From Rhodocyclaceae bacterium UBA1310 (GTDB lineage Bacteria > Pseudomonadota > Gammaproteobacteria > Burkholderiales > Rhodocyclaceae), in the NCBI GenBank assembly GCA_002307175.1, contig DBTS01000080.1, positions 22,692 through 64,971 of the forward strand: DNA of 42,280 bases, read 5' to 3'. Position numbers and translations under genes: made by a program. Position 1 is the first letter of the stretch. The number at the start of each line of letters is the position of its first letter. This document shows, piece by piece, positions 15,211 through 24,970 of this stretch. The notes under the pieces are model-generated. The model was not told where the DNA came from, made no database searches, and saw only the letters and a program-made list of their open reading frames with translations.

Positions 15211-16371
15211 TCAGGCCACGGCAGCGACAATCTTTTGGGCGGCCTCTGCCATGGTATCGGCAGAGATGATGGGCAGACCGGAATCAGCAAGGATCTTCTT
15301 GCCGATATCCTCATTGGTCCCCTTCATGCGCACCACCAGAGGCACCTTCAGCTTGACCTCGCGAGCCGCAGCCACCACGCCGTTGGCTATCGTGTCGCAG
15401 CGCATGATGCCACCGAAGATGTTGACGAGGATGCCCTTGACCGCAGGATTCTTGAGCATGATCTTGAAGGCTTCGGTGACTTTCTCTGTCGTGGCGCCGC
15501 CACCGACATCGAGAAAGTTTGCCGGCTCGGCACCGAAGAGCTTGATGGTATCCATTGTGGCCATGGCCAGGCCGGCACCATTGACGAGGCAGCCGATGTT
15601 GCCATCAAGCGAGATGTAGGCCAGATCGAATTTTGAGGCTTCGATCTCGGCAGGATCTTCTTCATCCAGATCACGGTAGGCCACGATTTCCGGATGACGG
15701 AAGAGCGCATTCGAATCAAAGTTGAACTTCGCATCGAGTGCCTTGATGTGCCCATTGCCTTCAAGGATCAGCGGATTGATCTCGGCCAGCGAGGCGTCGG
15801 TTTCCATATAGCACGCGTACAGGCGCTTGAAAGCATCCACCGCAAAGGCCTGCGAAGCCTCGGGCACACCGATGCTCCGGGCAAGTTCGAGAGCCTGGGC
15901 ATCACTCAACCCGACGAGCGGGTCGACAAACACCTTGATGATTTTTTCGGGTGTGTTGTGCGCCACTTCCTCGATATCCATCCCCCCTTCGGAGGAGGCC
16001 ATCATCGCCACTTTCTGACTGGCACGATCCGTCAGCGCAGCAACATAGTATTCCTTGCGAATGTCGGCGCCTTCCTCAATGAGAAGACGGCGAACCTTCT
16101 GCCCTTCCGGCCCGGTTTGATGCGTCACCAGCTGCATTCCCAGAATTTCGGATGCCAGCTTGCGAACCTCCTCCTTGGAGCGGGCCAGTTTGACGCCGCC
16201 ACCCTTGCCACGCCCGCCGGCATGAATCTGGGCTTTGACCACCCAGATGCTGCCACCGAGCTGATCTGCAGCGGCTACAGCCTCATCCACACTGAAACAG
16301 GGGATACCGCGCGGGGTGACCACACCAAACTTGCGCAAAATCTCTTTTGCCTGATACTCGTGAATTTTCAT
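15211..16371 (-). CDS. sucC: Succinyl-CoA synthetase beta subunit
   Basis: A 386-residue beta subunit. It begins MKIHEYQAKEILRKFGV, the standard start of the family, so the 30-residue upstream extension of the frame to 16461 is not used. The ATP-grasp part (about 1-230) includes VKAQIHAGGRGKGGGVKLA (Lys46 region, glycine loop) and the metal ligands in LAEINPLIL. The C-terminal ligase domain carries NGAGLAMATMD and GGGATTEKV. It forms an alpha2beta2 or alphabeta complex with SucD, encoded directly after it. The first gene of the operon has a weak ribosome-binding site. Confidence 0.97.
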   Translation of the reverse strand: MKIHEYQAKEILRKFGVVTPRGIPCFSVDEAVAAADQLGGSIWVVKAQIHAGGRGKGGGVKLARSKEEVRKLASEILGMQLVTHQTGPEGQKVRRLLIEEGADIRKEYYVAALTDRASQKVAMMASSEGGMDIEEVAHNTPEKIIKVFVDPLVGLSDAQALELARSIGVPEASQAFAVDAFKRLYACYMETDASLAEINPLILEGNGHIKALDAKFNFDSNALFRHPEIVAYRDLDEEDPAEIEASKFDLAYISLDGNIGCLVNGAGLAMATMDTIKLFGAEPANFLDVGGGATTEKVTEAFKIMLKNPAVKGILVNIFGGIMRCDTIANGVVAAAREVKLKVPLVVRMKGTNEDIGKKILADSGLPIISADTMAEAAQKIVAAVA

Positions 16372-16810
16372 TTTTGTCTGCCCATGTTGCGTGCCAACAC
16401 CCGAGAAAGACCAGGATACCGGCACCATTTTGAGTCGTCGTTGGAATACTGCGTTCGACACAACCCCGGGCTCATGAACTCAGTGCCAGCTCATACGGCA
16501 ACGCCTGACATCACGGGTTCATGCATCTCTGCAGGGTATCCGGATTCTATACCGAAACACGCCAGGCCGCTTCCGCGCCCTCTGTGCAAAGCCCTCCAGA
16601 AACAATCCCTTGCATAGGCCTTTCACTTTGGCAGCACGGAAATCCCGCCTATTCGGGCAGCCCGTCAGGTAATTTCCGAAAGATTCCTGTTTTATCTAGG
16701 GAAGAAGAGATCTGTAAGTGACAGAAAATTTAAACATATTTTTAAATTCATACCTCGACTAACGCACGGATTGCCTAGGATTCATCACTGTCTTCCCGGT
16801 GCCAAAACAC
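16372..16810. promoter_or_regulatory. Divergent promoter region between sucC and the fimV-like gene
   Basis: A 439-base spacer without a convincing gene. On the minus strand TATAGAAT (about 16545-16552) is a plausible -10 for sucC, with a poor -35. Towards the fimV-like gene there is an AT-rich perfect palindrome, AATTTAAA-CATATT-TTTAAATT (16727-16748), which could act as an UP-element or a nucleoid-protein/operator site. Confidence 0.4.
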
Positions 16811-19156
16811 ATGGCTGACATTAAAATATCAAGCCAAAAATCGGACATGCAGCCGAACGCACCACAGCAGTCAACCATGACCCCAGAGATGCCTCCTGAG
16901 AAATCCCCTTCGAGGTGCGGTTTTCCGCGCCCTGTACTGATACGCACGCTATTCCCTGTCGCCATCGGTTTCACTGCCGGTTTTACAACGCCAGCACTGG
17001 CTCTGAGCCTTGGGCCCATCACTACCAACGGCTATATCGGCACGCCGCTGCGCATTGAAATTCCGGTTCTCACAAGCAATGCAGAAGAGCTCGACGTTTC
17101 GTGCATCAAGATTGCCGGAACGCCGAAAAGCAATGTCGATGACATACCCTGGATCACCCGCGGAAACCTGAGCATTGAAACAACGTCAGCCGGAAAAGTT
17201 CTGGTGATCCGGACCGCTGCGATGAACCAGCCTGCGTTCATGCTCGGGCTACGCGCGGAATGCGGCATCAATCTGCAACGCGATTACACGATCCTGCTGG
17301 ATCCTCCACCATCGAAGGAAACACCCGCTGTTGCTTTCACACCCGCGCAACCTGTCGTAGCGCCTTTGCCACGCACATCACTGCCCACACCTGCCGGAGT
17401 GACTTCCAGTGGAAGCTGGCAGATCCAGCCCGGCGATACCGCCCGCAATATCGCGGCACGTCTGGCGCCCCGGCAACGTAGTCTGCAACGCCAGTTGGCA
17501 ACAGATATCCTCACACTCAACAGCAATCGCCTGCCCGAGGGGACGCAGTCTGGGCAGATTCTGCCCGAAGGCGTTGAAATCTCACTCCCCTCACTGCCTG
17601 CGTCGCAAACTCCCAGGCCTACGCCGCATCCCCCTGCAACAGTAACCGCAGCACGGCCTCTACCTAACCCCGACACCGCCTCCAACCCTACCCGCCTGGT
17701 TCAAACCGCGCCTATCAGGCTCCACCCCGCACAGCGTGGACACAATATCGTGGTAGTCACCGGGGGGGCCGATCTGCCGCTCCGGCTGTCCACCACGCTG
17801 GGCGAACCCGGCACGCCCTCCCAAAGTGACGTGACTGAACCAACCGAACAGCAACTGATCGCCGAACTGGACGAAAAAACCGCCAGCCAGATCGAGCTGA
17901 AGGAACGTCTACGTCAGCTTGAGGCCCTGCAGAGGCGGCTGCAGGAAGAAACAGCCAGTCTGGAGCTTGAACTGCAGAAATACCCGTCGGCGCAAAGTAC
18001 ACCTGCAGCCATTTCTTCACCCGTGGCAATGCCGATCCGCCATCCTGTCGCGGCGAGCAGTACCCCGGTACCGGCAGGATGGAACTGGCTCTGGATTGCA
18101 GTGGGCCTGGGCGGCGCCTTGCTGGCCGCAGTGGGCGTGATGCAGACACTCAGGTATCTGCGCCGTCGGTCACAGGAAAAACTCGATGGTGATACGCTTC
18201 CGTTGCCTGCACCTGAAGGAGTCAGTCTTGGCGAAAATGGGGCGCTCGGAGTGCCGCTGTCGGAAGCGGATATCTGGCCCGATCATGATGGTATTGCCCC
18301 CGGCATCAACGAACAGGCGCGCACCGCCAAAACCGCAAACTTCGGCCAATTCACCGCCTCCGGGCTTGGCCCTGCCTCGGTACTGCACATTGTCGAGCAC
18401 GACGTGGAGGAACACGATTCTGCCATCGAACTTGCCGAAATCATGCTTTCCTTCGGGCGTGTCCAGGGGGCCGCACAAACGCTTGCCGATTACATCCGCA
18501 ACCATCCCAAGCAGGCTATCCGCCCCTGGCTGAAGCTGCTGGAGGTGTATAAAACGGCCGACATGCGCATCGAATTCGGTGCTCTGATGCAGCAACTGCA
18601 CCACAATTTCAATGTCAAACCGACAGACTGGGAGAGCTTCAATCCCACCCGGGAAATGCCGGACTCCCTCGAGCAACTGCCACATATTGTGGAACAGCTG
18701 ACCCAGCTATGGGGAACCCGCGAGTGTCAGGGCTTTCTCTACAAGCTTCTTCGCGACAACCGCGACGGCACCCGGCAGGGTTTTCCCCTTTCCATGATCG
18801 ACGAGATCCTGCTCCTGCTCTCTGTCCTTGAACAGGAACTCGGTCCCTTCCGCCCGAGCGAACACGAAGAAGCCCTGGCCAGACCCGCCGGCCTCTCTTC
18901 CTACAATCGCGAAGAGGTGCCGGCAAATGCACCTGCCGCATCAGCAGACGACACTCTCCGGCTGGATCTCCCTCCGACTTCGACACTCACAAAATCCGGC
19001 AGCTTCCCACCCTTGCCTCAGCCAGAGCCGACACAATCTTTCCTCAATCTCGACTTCGAGCTTGATCTGGATGATCAGAGCCAAACCCAAAGCTTCGAGA
19101 CCGAGAATCAGCCTGATGCCGGCAAGCCAGGCACTGAGGCATCAAAACCCACATGA
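16811..19156 (+). CDS. FimV/HubP-like polar hub protein
   Basis: About 781 residues. A long cytoplasmic N-tail precedes a signal-peptide-like helix (about 43-65, ending TTPALALSLG). The FimV-type periplasmic N-domain follows (LGPITTNGYIGTPLRIEIPV). A LysM-like peptidoglycan-binding segment (WQIQPGDTARNIAARLA, about 197-260), a Pro/Thr-rich linker, a short coiled coil (about 345-392) and one membrane helix (about 422-446, followed by LRYLRRR) come next. The cytoplasmic part is acidic and has a TPR-like block (about 535-600). This is the FimV/HubP plan of proteins that organise the cell pole and type IV pili, though no pilus gene is adjacent. A GTG four codons upstream is an alternative start. 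Confidence 0.72.
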   Translation: MADIKISSQKSDMQPNAPQQSTMTPEMPPEKSPSRCGFPRPVLIRTLFPVAIGFTAGFTTPALALSLGPITTNGYIGTPLRIEIPVLTSNAEELDVSCIKIAGTPKSNVDDIPWITRGNLSIETTSAGKVLVIRTAAMNQPAFMLGLRAECGINLQRDYTILLDPPPSKETPAVAFTPAQPVVAPLPRTSLPTPAGVTSSGSWQIQPGDTARNIAARLAPRQRSLQRQLATDILTLNSNRLPEGTQSGQILPEGVEISLPSLPASQTPRPTPHPPATVTAARPLPNPDTASNPTRLVQTAPIRLHPAQRGHNIVVVTGGADLPLRLSTTLGEPGTPSQSDVTEPTEQQLIAELDEKTASQIELKERLRQLEALQRRLQEETASLELELQKYPSAQSTPAAISSPVAMPIRHPVAASSTPVPAGWNWLWIAVGLGGALLAAVGVMQTLRYLRRRSQEKLDGDTLPLPAPEGVSLGENGALGVPLSEADIWPDHDGIAPGINEQARTAKTANFGQFTASGLGPASVLHIVEHDVEEHDSAIELAEIMLSFGRVQGAAQTLADYIRNHPKQAIRPWLKLLEVYKTADMRIEFGALMQQLHHNFNVKPTDWESFNPTREMPDSLEQLPHIVEQLTQLWGTRECQGFLYKLLRDNRDGTRQGFPLSMIDEILLLLSVLEQELGPFRPSEHEEALARPAGLSSYNREEVPANAPAASADDTLRLDLPPTSTLTKSGSFPPLPQPEPTQSFLNLDFELDLDDQSQTQSFETENQPDAGKPGTEASKPT

Positions 19157-19175
19157 CCCCGCTCAAATCGCCCGC

Positions 19176-19922
19176 TCAAACCGGATTATCGATATCCACG
19201 AATGTCGCCTCGATATTGCAGTGCAGGGTCAGATAGGCGGCCAGGGCCCGGATGCCATAACGCTCCGTGGCGTGATGGCCGGCCGCAATGTACGGCACGC
19301 CGGATTCACGCGCCAGATGCACGGTTTTCTCGGAAATTTCACCCGATACATACAGATCGGCTCCGGCAGTAATGGCCTGCTCGAAGTAATCCTGCGCACC
19401 CCCTGTGCACCATGCGATGCGCTCCACGCGGCGGGAAACATCTCCCACCAGCAGCGGCTCGCGGGCAAGTCTGGCGGCTACCAGACGGGCAACCTCCCCC
19501 GCCGTCTCCGGATGGTCGGGGCGCCCCAGGAGAACCAGCGGCTGACTCGCCACGGGCGCTTCGATATGCCAGCCCATCAAGCGAGCCAGTTGCGCGTTGT
19601 TGCCGAGCTCCGGATGGGCATCCAGCGGCAGGTGATAGCCAAACAGATTAATATCATTGGCCAGCAGCAAAGCCAGGCGTTTGCGCCGAATGCCCGTGAC
19701 ACGCAGATCATCGCTGCGCCAGAACCAGCCGTGATGCACGATAATGGCATCGGCACCGACCTCCACCGCGTATTCAAGGAGATCCTGACTGGCTGTAACA
19801 CCGCAAACCGCGCGGCGTATCTCATTGCGGCCTTCCACCTGCAAACCGTTTGGGCAATAATCGTGAAAACGCCCGCAATCGAGCAGAGTATCCAGGTAAC
19901 TTTGTAATTCGGTGCGTTGCAT
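19176..19922 (-). CDS. Nif3-like dinuclear metal centre protein (YbgI family)
   Basis: A 248-residue member of the NIF3/YbgI family, a toroidal hexamer with a two-metal site. Metal-ligand motifs are visible: IIVHHGWFWR (His-His near residue 60), the Asp of CGVTASQDLLEYA, and the C-terminal AAGHHATERYGIRAL with His-His and Glu. The enzyme function is debated; GTP cyclohydrolase I type 2 and RNA or DNA repair roles have been proposed for relatives. Its start lies only 47 bases from that of the divergent protease gene. The stop lies 19 bases from the end of the convergent fimV-like gene. Confidence 0.9.
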   Translation of the reverse strand: MQRTELQSYLDTLLDCGRFHDYCPNGLQVEGRNEIRRAVCGVTASQDLLEYAVEVGADAIIVHHGWFWRSDDLRVTGIRRKRLALLLANDINLFGYHLPLDAHPELGNNAQLARLMGWHIEAPVASQPLVLLGRPDHPETAGEVARLVAARLAREPLLVGDVSRRVERIAWCTGGAQDYFEQAITAGADLYVSGEISEKTVHLARESGVPYIAAGHHATERYGIRALAAYLTLHCNIEATFVDIDNPV

Positions 19923-19969
19923 GCGGCATCCTTTTAAAATCTTGGGCGGCTCGTGCCGCAGATGAAATT

Positions 19970-21172
<1,203 letters not shown>

Positions 21173-21202
21173 GATTCCAACGCACTCCTGGGCACTTCCA
21201 AT

Positions 21203-21231
21203 AAAAAAGGGCCGCACAAAGCGGCCCTTTT
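21203..21231. terminator. Bidirectional intrinsic terminator between degS-like and tatC genes
   Basis: AAAAGGGCCGC / GCGGCCCTTTT with loop ACAAA, with A and T runs on both sides. It lies 30 bases after the protease stop and 16 bases beyond the tatC stop. Confidence 0.92.
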
Positions 21232-21247
21232 GCCTGGATACTGCGCC

Positions 21248-22000
21248 TTATACCCGAGACACAATCGCATTTTTCCGCTGCCCGCGCTCCACCAGCCGTG
21301 CCGCCAGCAAGCCCATCTCGAACAACAGCCACATCGGCAAAGCCAGCATCATCTGGGAGGTGACGTCCGGCGGCGTAACGACAGCCGCCACCACGAACGC
21401 ACCGACGATGATGTAGCGGCGCAGCGAAGCCAGCTTTGCAGTGGTGACAATATTCATCATCACCAGCAGCACCACCACCACAGGTACCTCGAAGGTGGCA
21501 CCGAATGCGAGGAACATGCCCATCACAAAGCTCAGGTACTTGTCGATATCGGTCATCCACGCCACCCCTTCGGGAGTGTAGAGCGTCATGATGCGGAACA
21601 CCCCGGGGAAGAAACCGAAATAGGCGAAAGCCATGCCCAGCACGAACAGCACACAGCTGGCGACCATCAAGGGTAGTGCCACGCGCTTCTCATGCGCATA
21701 CAGGCCCGGTGCAATGAAAGCCCATGCCTGGTAAAGGATCACAGGCATCGAGATCAGCAGCGACAGCCACAGCGTGACCTTGATGGGCACGATGAATACA
21801 CCCACCACGTCGGTTGCAATCATCTTCCCGCCGACCGGCAACACTTCCAGCAGAGGATGCGCCAGCATGGCGTACAGATCCTTGGCCCACCATACCAGGC
21901 ACAGGAAGACCACCAGCACTGAAAGCATGGCCCGGATCAGGCGGGTCCTCAGTTCGAGCAGATGTGAAAAGAAAGTTTCCTGTTGTTCACTCATTGTCAT
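21248..22000 (-). CDS. tatC: Twin-arginine translocase subunit TatC
   Basis: A 250-residue polytopic protein with six hydrophobic segments. The TatC signature is present: SHLLELRTRLIRA at the N terminus and the LSLLISMPVILYQAWAFIAPGL region, which forms part of the twin-arginine signal binding site. TatC with TatB recognises folded Tat substrates, and TatA forms the passage. The ATG shares one base with the tatB stop; a second Met two codons on is an alternative. One Tat substrate, the nitrate-binding protein with a DRRKFLK signal, is encoded in this same window. Confidence 0.96.
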   Translation of the reverse strand: MTMSEQQETFFSHLLELRTRLIRAMLSVLVVFLCLVWWAKDLYAMLAHPLLEVLPVGGKMIATDVVGVFIVPIKVTLWLSLLISMPVILYQAWAFIAPGLYAHEKRVALPLMVASCVLFVLGMAFAYFGFFPGVFRIMTLYTPEGVAWMTDIDKYLSFVMGMFLAFGATFEVPVVVVLLVMMNIVTTAKLASLRRYIIVGAFVVAAVVTPPDVTSQMMLALPMWLLFEMGLLAARLVERGQRKNAIVSRV

Positions 22001-22695
22001 CAGCCCTTGGGTGAGATGGCTGAAGGCTCGGGCATGCCGAACAGATCAAGCTGATCAATATCCTTTTCAGGAACAGATGCAGGCTCGGCTTCAGGTGCAA
22101 CAGCGGTTTCCACCGCAACAGCAGCAAGCACCGGCGTGACTTCAGCGACGGGTTCAGCCCACAGCGGCAGCGCCGGTTCTGCAGCATCCGAAGATGCCAG
22201 CGGCAGCGCTGCCGGTTCTTCGACAATTGCCGGCACAGCCACCGCAGCGAGCGCCACGGCTGAAGCAGAAACTTCCTTTGCCACGGTTGCGGGTTCCGGC
22301 ACTACAGACACAGCAACAGCTTCTTCCACCGCAATAGCGGGGCTCACCGCTTCATGCGCCACATCGGCAAGTGCCTGGGCTGGCGCGGTGATCTCCTGCG
22401 CCACGCTGGCCACTTCCGTGGAAGATGCCTGCCATTCGGCTTCCACCGCATGCATCTGTTCGCTGAAGCTGGTCTGCAGCGTCTGCGCCGAATCCTTGAT
22501 GTCCTGCCCCAGCTGCTTGAGCTCGGAGGCCTGGATTTCCTGATCCAGCTCGGACTTCACCTGATCCACATAGCGGCGGAAGTTCCCCAGCATGCGGCCG
22601 GCGATGCGTGCCACCTTTGGCAGGTCTTCAGGCCCAAACACGAGCAGGGCCACAACACCGATCACGACAATCTCGGAAAAACCGATGTCGAACAT
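22000..22695 (-). CDS. tatB: Sec-independent translocase TatB with long Ala-rich tail
   Basis: A 231-residue TatB. The start MFDIGFSEIVVIGVVALLVF and the FGPEDLPK hinge are diagnostic, followed by the amphipathic helix to about residue 80. Beyond that comes about 150 residues of low-complexity sequence rich in Ala, Val, Glu and Pro, ending in a short DIDQLDLFGMPEP motif. The usual length is around 140-180, so the tail is long. The tail is soluble and cytoplasmic and not needed for the core function known from the family. The frame extends to 22746, but Met at 22695 is the family start. It is coupled to tatC by a one-base overlap. Confidence 0.94.
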   Translation of the reverse strand: MFDIGFSEIVVIGVVALLVFGPEDLPKVARIAGRMLGNFRRYVDQVKSELDQEIQASELKQLGQDIKDSAQTLQTSFSEQMHAVEAEWQASSTEVASVAQEITAPAQALADVAHEAVSPAIAVEEAVAVSVVPEPATVAKEVSASAVALAAVAVPAIVEEPAALPLASSDAAEPALPLWAEPVAEVTPVLAAVAVETAVAPEAEPASVPEKDIDQLDLFGMPEPSAISPKG

Positions 22696-22782
22696 ATTTC
22701 CATCACCCTTGCGAGGTCTTTTCAGAAAAAACGAAGGGGCGCACACGCAAGCGGCGCCCCTGCAGAAGCGGAAAAACCGGGA

Positions 22783-22995
22783 TCAACCCTTCTTTTCGCG
22801 GGCTTCGCCTTCAATCGTCTGGCTATTGGCAGTCTGCTGTTCCTTTGACTTCTCGTCATCGTCGCGCATGCCCTGTTTGAAGCCCTTGACGGCAGCGCCA
22901 AGGTCGGACCCGATGTTGCGCAGCTTGCCGGTGCCAAACACCAGCAGAACGACCACCAGCACAACCAACCAGTGAATAGGACCAAATGAACCCAT
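22783..22995 (-). CDS. tatA: Sec-independent translocase TatA
   Basis: A 70-residue protein with one N-terminal membrane helix (about 5-20), the FGTGKLRNIGSDLG hinge typical of TatA/E, an amphipathic helix and a charged tail (RDDDEKSKEQQ). TatA oligomers form the transport path. The start at 22995 has AGGAGAG at good spacing; an in-frame Met 19 codons upstream has no support. An 87-base gap separates it from tatB, and 121 bases separate it from the HIT gene upstream. Confidence 0.95.
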   Translation of the reverse strand: MGSFGPIHWLVVLVVVLLVFGTGKLRNIGSDLGAAVKGFKQGMRDDDEKSKEQQTANSQTIEGEAREKKG

Positions 22996-23116
22996 GAAAA
23001 CTCTCCTCGGCAAAGCAGCTCTACAGGTTGGGGATAATACACCGACCGCCAAGCTACCCTTCCAGTGTTGATGATGGCAAGAGCGCCGTCAATCACTCTC
23101 TTGCAAAAAGTACCTT

Positions 23117-23467
23117 TTACTGCCGTACCAGCATCGGGCCCAGCGGCACCGGGCCACCCAGCACGTGCAGATGCAGATGCGCCACTTCCTGGCCGCCGAT
23201 CCGCCCGGTGTTGATCAGGGTACGGAAACCGTCTTGCAGGCCCAGTTCGCGTGCCAGCTGCGGTGCCAATGCAAGCATCCGGCCCAGCAACGGGGCATCG
23301 GCTGCACCAACCTCGGCCAATGAAGTGATATGGCGCTTCGGAATGATCAGGAAATGCACCGCAGCCTGCGGATGGATGTCCTTGAAAGCCAGAATCTCGT
23401 CGTCCTCATACACCTTGGTGCTGGGGATCTCTCCACCGGCAATGCGGCAGAAGATGCAATCGCTCAT
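23117..23467 (-). CDS. HIT-family nucleotide hydrolase (HinT-like)
   Basis: A 116-residue histidine-triad protein. DCIFCRIAGGEIPS at the start and the active-site HLHLHVLGG (His-x-His-x-His) near residue 98 define the HinT branch, which hydrolyses AMP-lysine and aminoacyl-adenylate-type phosphoramidates. It overlaps hisE by four bases (ATGA), so it is translated with the histidine operon. This his-HIT-tat order is commonly seen in betaproteobacteria. Confidence 0.93.
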   Translation of the reverse strand: MSDCIFCRIAGGEIPSTKVYEDDEILAFKDIHPQAAVHFLIIPKRHITSLAEVGAADAPLLGRMLALAPQLARELGLQDGFRTLINTGRIGGQEVAHLHLHVLGGPVPLGPMLVRQ

Positions 23468-23787
23468 GATTTACGCGCTTTCTTTTCTTCGATCCCGGAA
23501 ATTCCCTCGCGCCGACGCATCTCGGTCAGCACATCGTCGGCCGACAACCCAAAATGCGCCAGCAGCACCAGAGAATGGAACCACAGATCCGTGACTTCAT
23601 ACACGATATGACGCAGATCACCATCCTTGGCGGCCATGATTGATTCGGCTGCCTCTTCGGCCACCTTCTTGCAGATCGCGTCAGTACCCTTGGCGTACAG
23701 GCTCGAAACGTAGGACGAATCGGGAGAAGCGCCCTTGCGCTCTTCCAGTGTGGCCGACAGACGTTGCAGAACTTCGGGGTCAATCAT
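23464..23787 (-). CDS. hisE: Phosphoribosyl-ATP pyrophosphatase
   Basis: A 107-residue all-alpha NTP pyrophosphatase carrying out the second step of histidine synthesis (PR-ATP to PR-AMP). Glu and Asp metal ligands are seen in KKVAEEAAE and in YEVTDLWFHSLVLLAHFGLS. It is a free-standing HisE, separate from HisI, which is common in this class. It follows hisI by 20 bases and overlaps the HIT gene. Confidence 0.95.
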   Translation of the reverse strand: MIDPEVLQRLSATLEERKGASPDSSYVSSLYAKGTDAICKKVAEEAAESIMAAKDGDLRHIVYEVTDLWFHSLVLLAHFGLSADDVLTEMRRREGISGIEEKKARKS

Positions 23788-23807
23788 CGCAGAATCCTTT
23801 TACAGAA

Positions 23808-24209
23808 TCATTTCTTGCCGTAGATGGCATCCGGGTCTTTGAGCACGGGATCAACCTCTACCCAGCCGCTGCCATCTTCATAGCGCTGGAAGAAGCAGCT
23901 GCGCCGCCCGGTATGGCAGGCAATGCCGCCAACCTGCTCAATCTTCAGGAGGATCACATCGTTGTCGCAATCCATGCGGATCTCCGACACACGCTGAAAA
24001 TGCCCCGACTCTTCACCCTTGCGCCACAACTTGCGGCGCGAACGTGACCAGTATACGGCCTGCCGCGTGACGACGGTAAGTTCCAGCGCCTCGCGGTTCA
24101 TCCAGGCAAACATCAGTACGTCACCCGTCTTCTCATCCTGTGCAATCACCGGCACGAGGCCCTGACTATCCCAGGCCACCTCGTTGAGCCAGCGGGTATC
24201 CTCACTCAC
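23808..24209 (-). CDS. hisI: Phosphoribosyl-AMP cyclohydrolase
   Basis: A 133-residue cyclohydrolase, third step of histidine synthesis. The zinc and magnesium site motifs are DCDNDVILLKI (Cys-Asp) and GGIACHTGRRSCFF (Cys-x6-Cys). It begins MSEDTRWLNEVAWDSQGLVPVI, as in other free-standing HisI proteins. It overlaps hisF by four bases, so translation is coupled. Confidence 0.95.
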   Translation of the reverse strand: MSEDTRWLNEVAWDSQGLVPVIAQDEKTGDVLMFAWMNREALELTVVTRQAVYWSRSRRKLWRKGEESGHFQRVSEIRMDCDNDVILLKIEQVGGIACHTGRRSCFFQRYEDGSGWVEVDPVLKDPDAIYGKK

Positions 24210-24964
24210 AGCCGCACCTCCACACCACGCGCACGCATGTATTCCTTGGCTTCGCGCACGGTGTACTCGCCATAGTGGAAAATGCTTGCTGCGAGCACGG
24301 CATCGGCACGCCCATCGATCACACCATCTGCCAGATGCTGCAGATTGCCCACGCCGCCACTGGCGATCACCGGGATATTCACCGCATCGGAAATGGCACG
24401 CGTGAGGGCCAGATCAAAGCCACTCTTGGTGCCATCGCGATCCATGCTGGTCAGCAGGATCTCGCCGGCGCCCAGTTTTTCGACCCGTTGCGCCCATTCC
24501 ACGGCATCCAGACCGGTCGGCTTGCGCCCACCGTGCGTAAATACGCCCCATTTGCCGGGAGCCGTCTGTTTGGCATCAATCGCCACCACGATGCACTGGT
24601 TACCCACCTTGCCAGAGGCTTCAGCAACCAGTTCGGGGGTGTTGACCGCCGCACTGTTGATACTGACCTTATCAGCCCCGGCGTTGAGCAAGCGGCGCAC
24701 ATCGGCCACGCTGCGCACCCCACCGCCGACAGTCAGCGGAATGAACACCTGCTCTGCCACACGCTCCACAATCGACAAAATGATGTCGCGCTCGTCAGAG
24801 CTTGCCGTGATATCGAGAAACGTCAGCTCGTCGGCACCCTGCTCATCGTAGCGACGGGCGATCTCGACAGGATCACCGGCATCACGCAACTCTAAAAAGT
24901 TAACCCCCTTGACGACGCGTCCGGCAGTCACGTCAAGGCATGGGATGATTCGTTTGGCAAGCAT
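24206..24964 (-). CDS. hisF: Imidazole glycerol phosphate synthase, cyclase subunit
   Basis: A 252-residue (beta/alpha)8 barrel. MLAKRIIPCLDVTAGRVVKGVNF carries catalytic Asp11, and the second Asp is in VAIDAKQTAPGKWGVFTHGG (near 130). Phosphate-binding GGG and ASGGVG loops are present. With HisH it turns PRFAR and glutamine-derived ammonia into IGP and AICAR. It follows hisA after six bases. Confidence 0.97.
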   Translation of the reverse strand: MLAKRIIPCLDVTAGRVVKGVNFLELRDAGDPVEIARRYDEQGADELTFLDITASSDERDIILSIVERVAEQVFIPLTVGGGVRSVADVRRLLNAGADKVSINSAAVNTPELVAEASGKVGNQCIVVAIDAKQTAPGKWGVFTHGGRKPTGLDAVEWAQRVEKLGAGEILLTSMDRDGTKSGFDLALTRAISDAVNIPVIASGGVGNLQHLADGVIDGRADAVLAASIFHYGEYTVREAKEYMRARGVEVRL

Positions 24965-24970
24965 CAGGAT

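Noticed and set aside
14261..15619. 452-codon open frame antisense to sucCD
   Set aside because: Complement of two certain genes; no start signal or motif.
16696..16720. AGAAGAGATCTGTAAGTG as another copy of the dispersed repeat end
   Set aside because: It lacks the central CTGTTCAC block and has no partner within 300 bp; probably chance.
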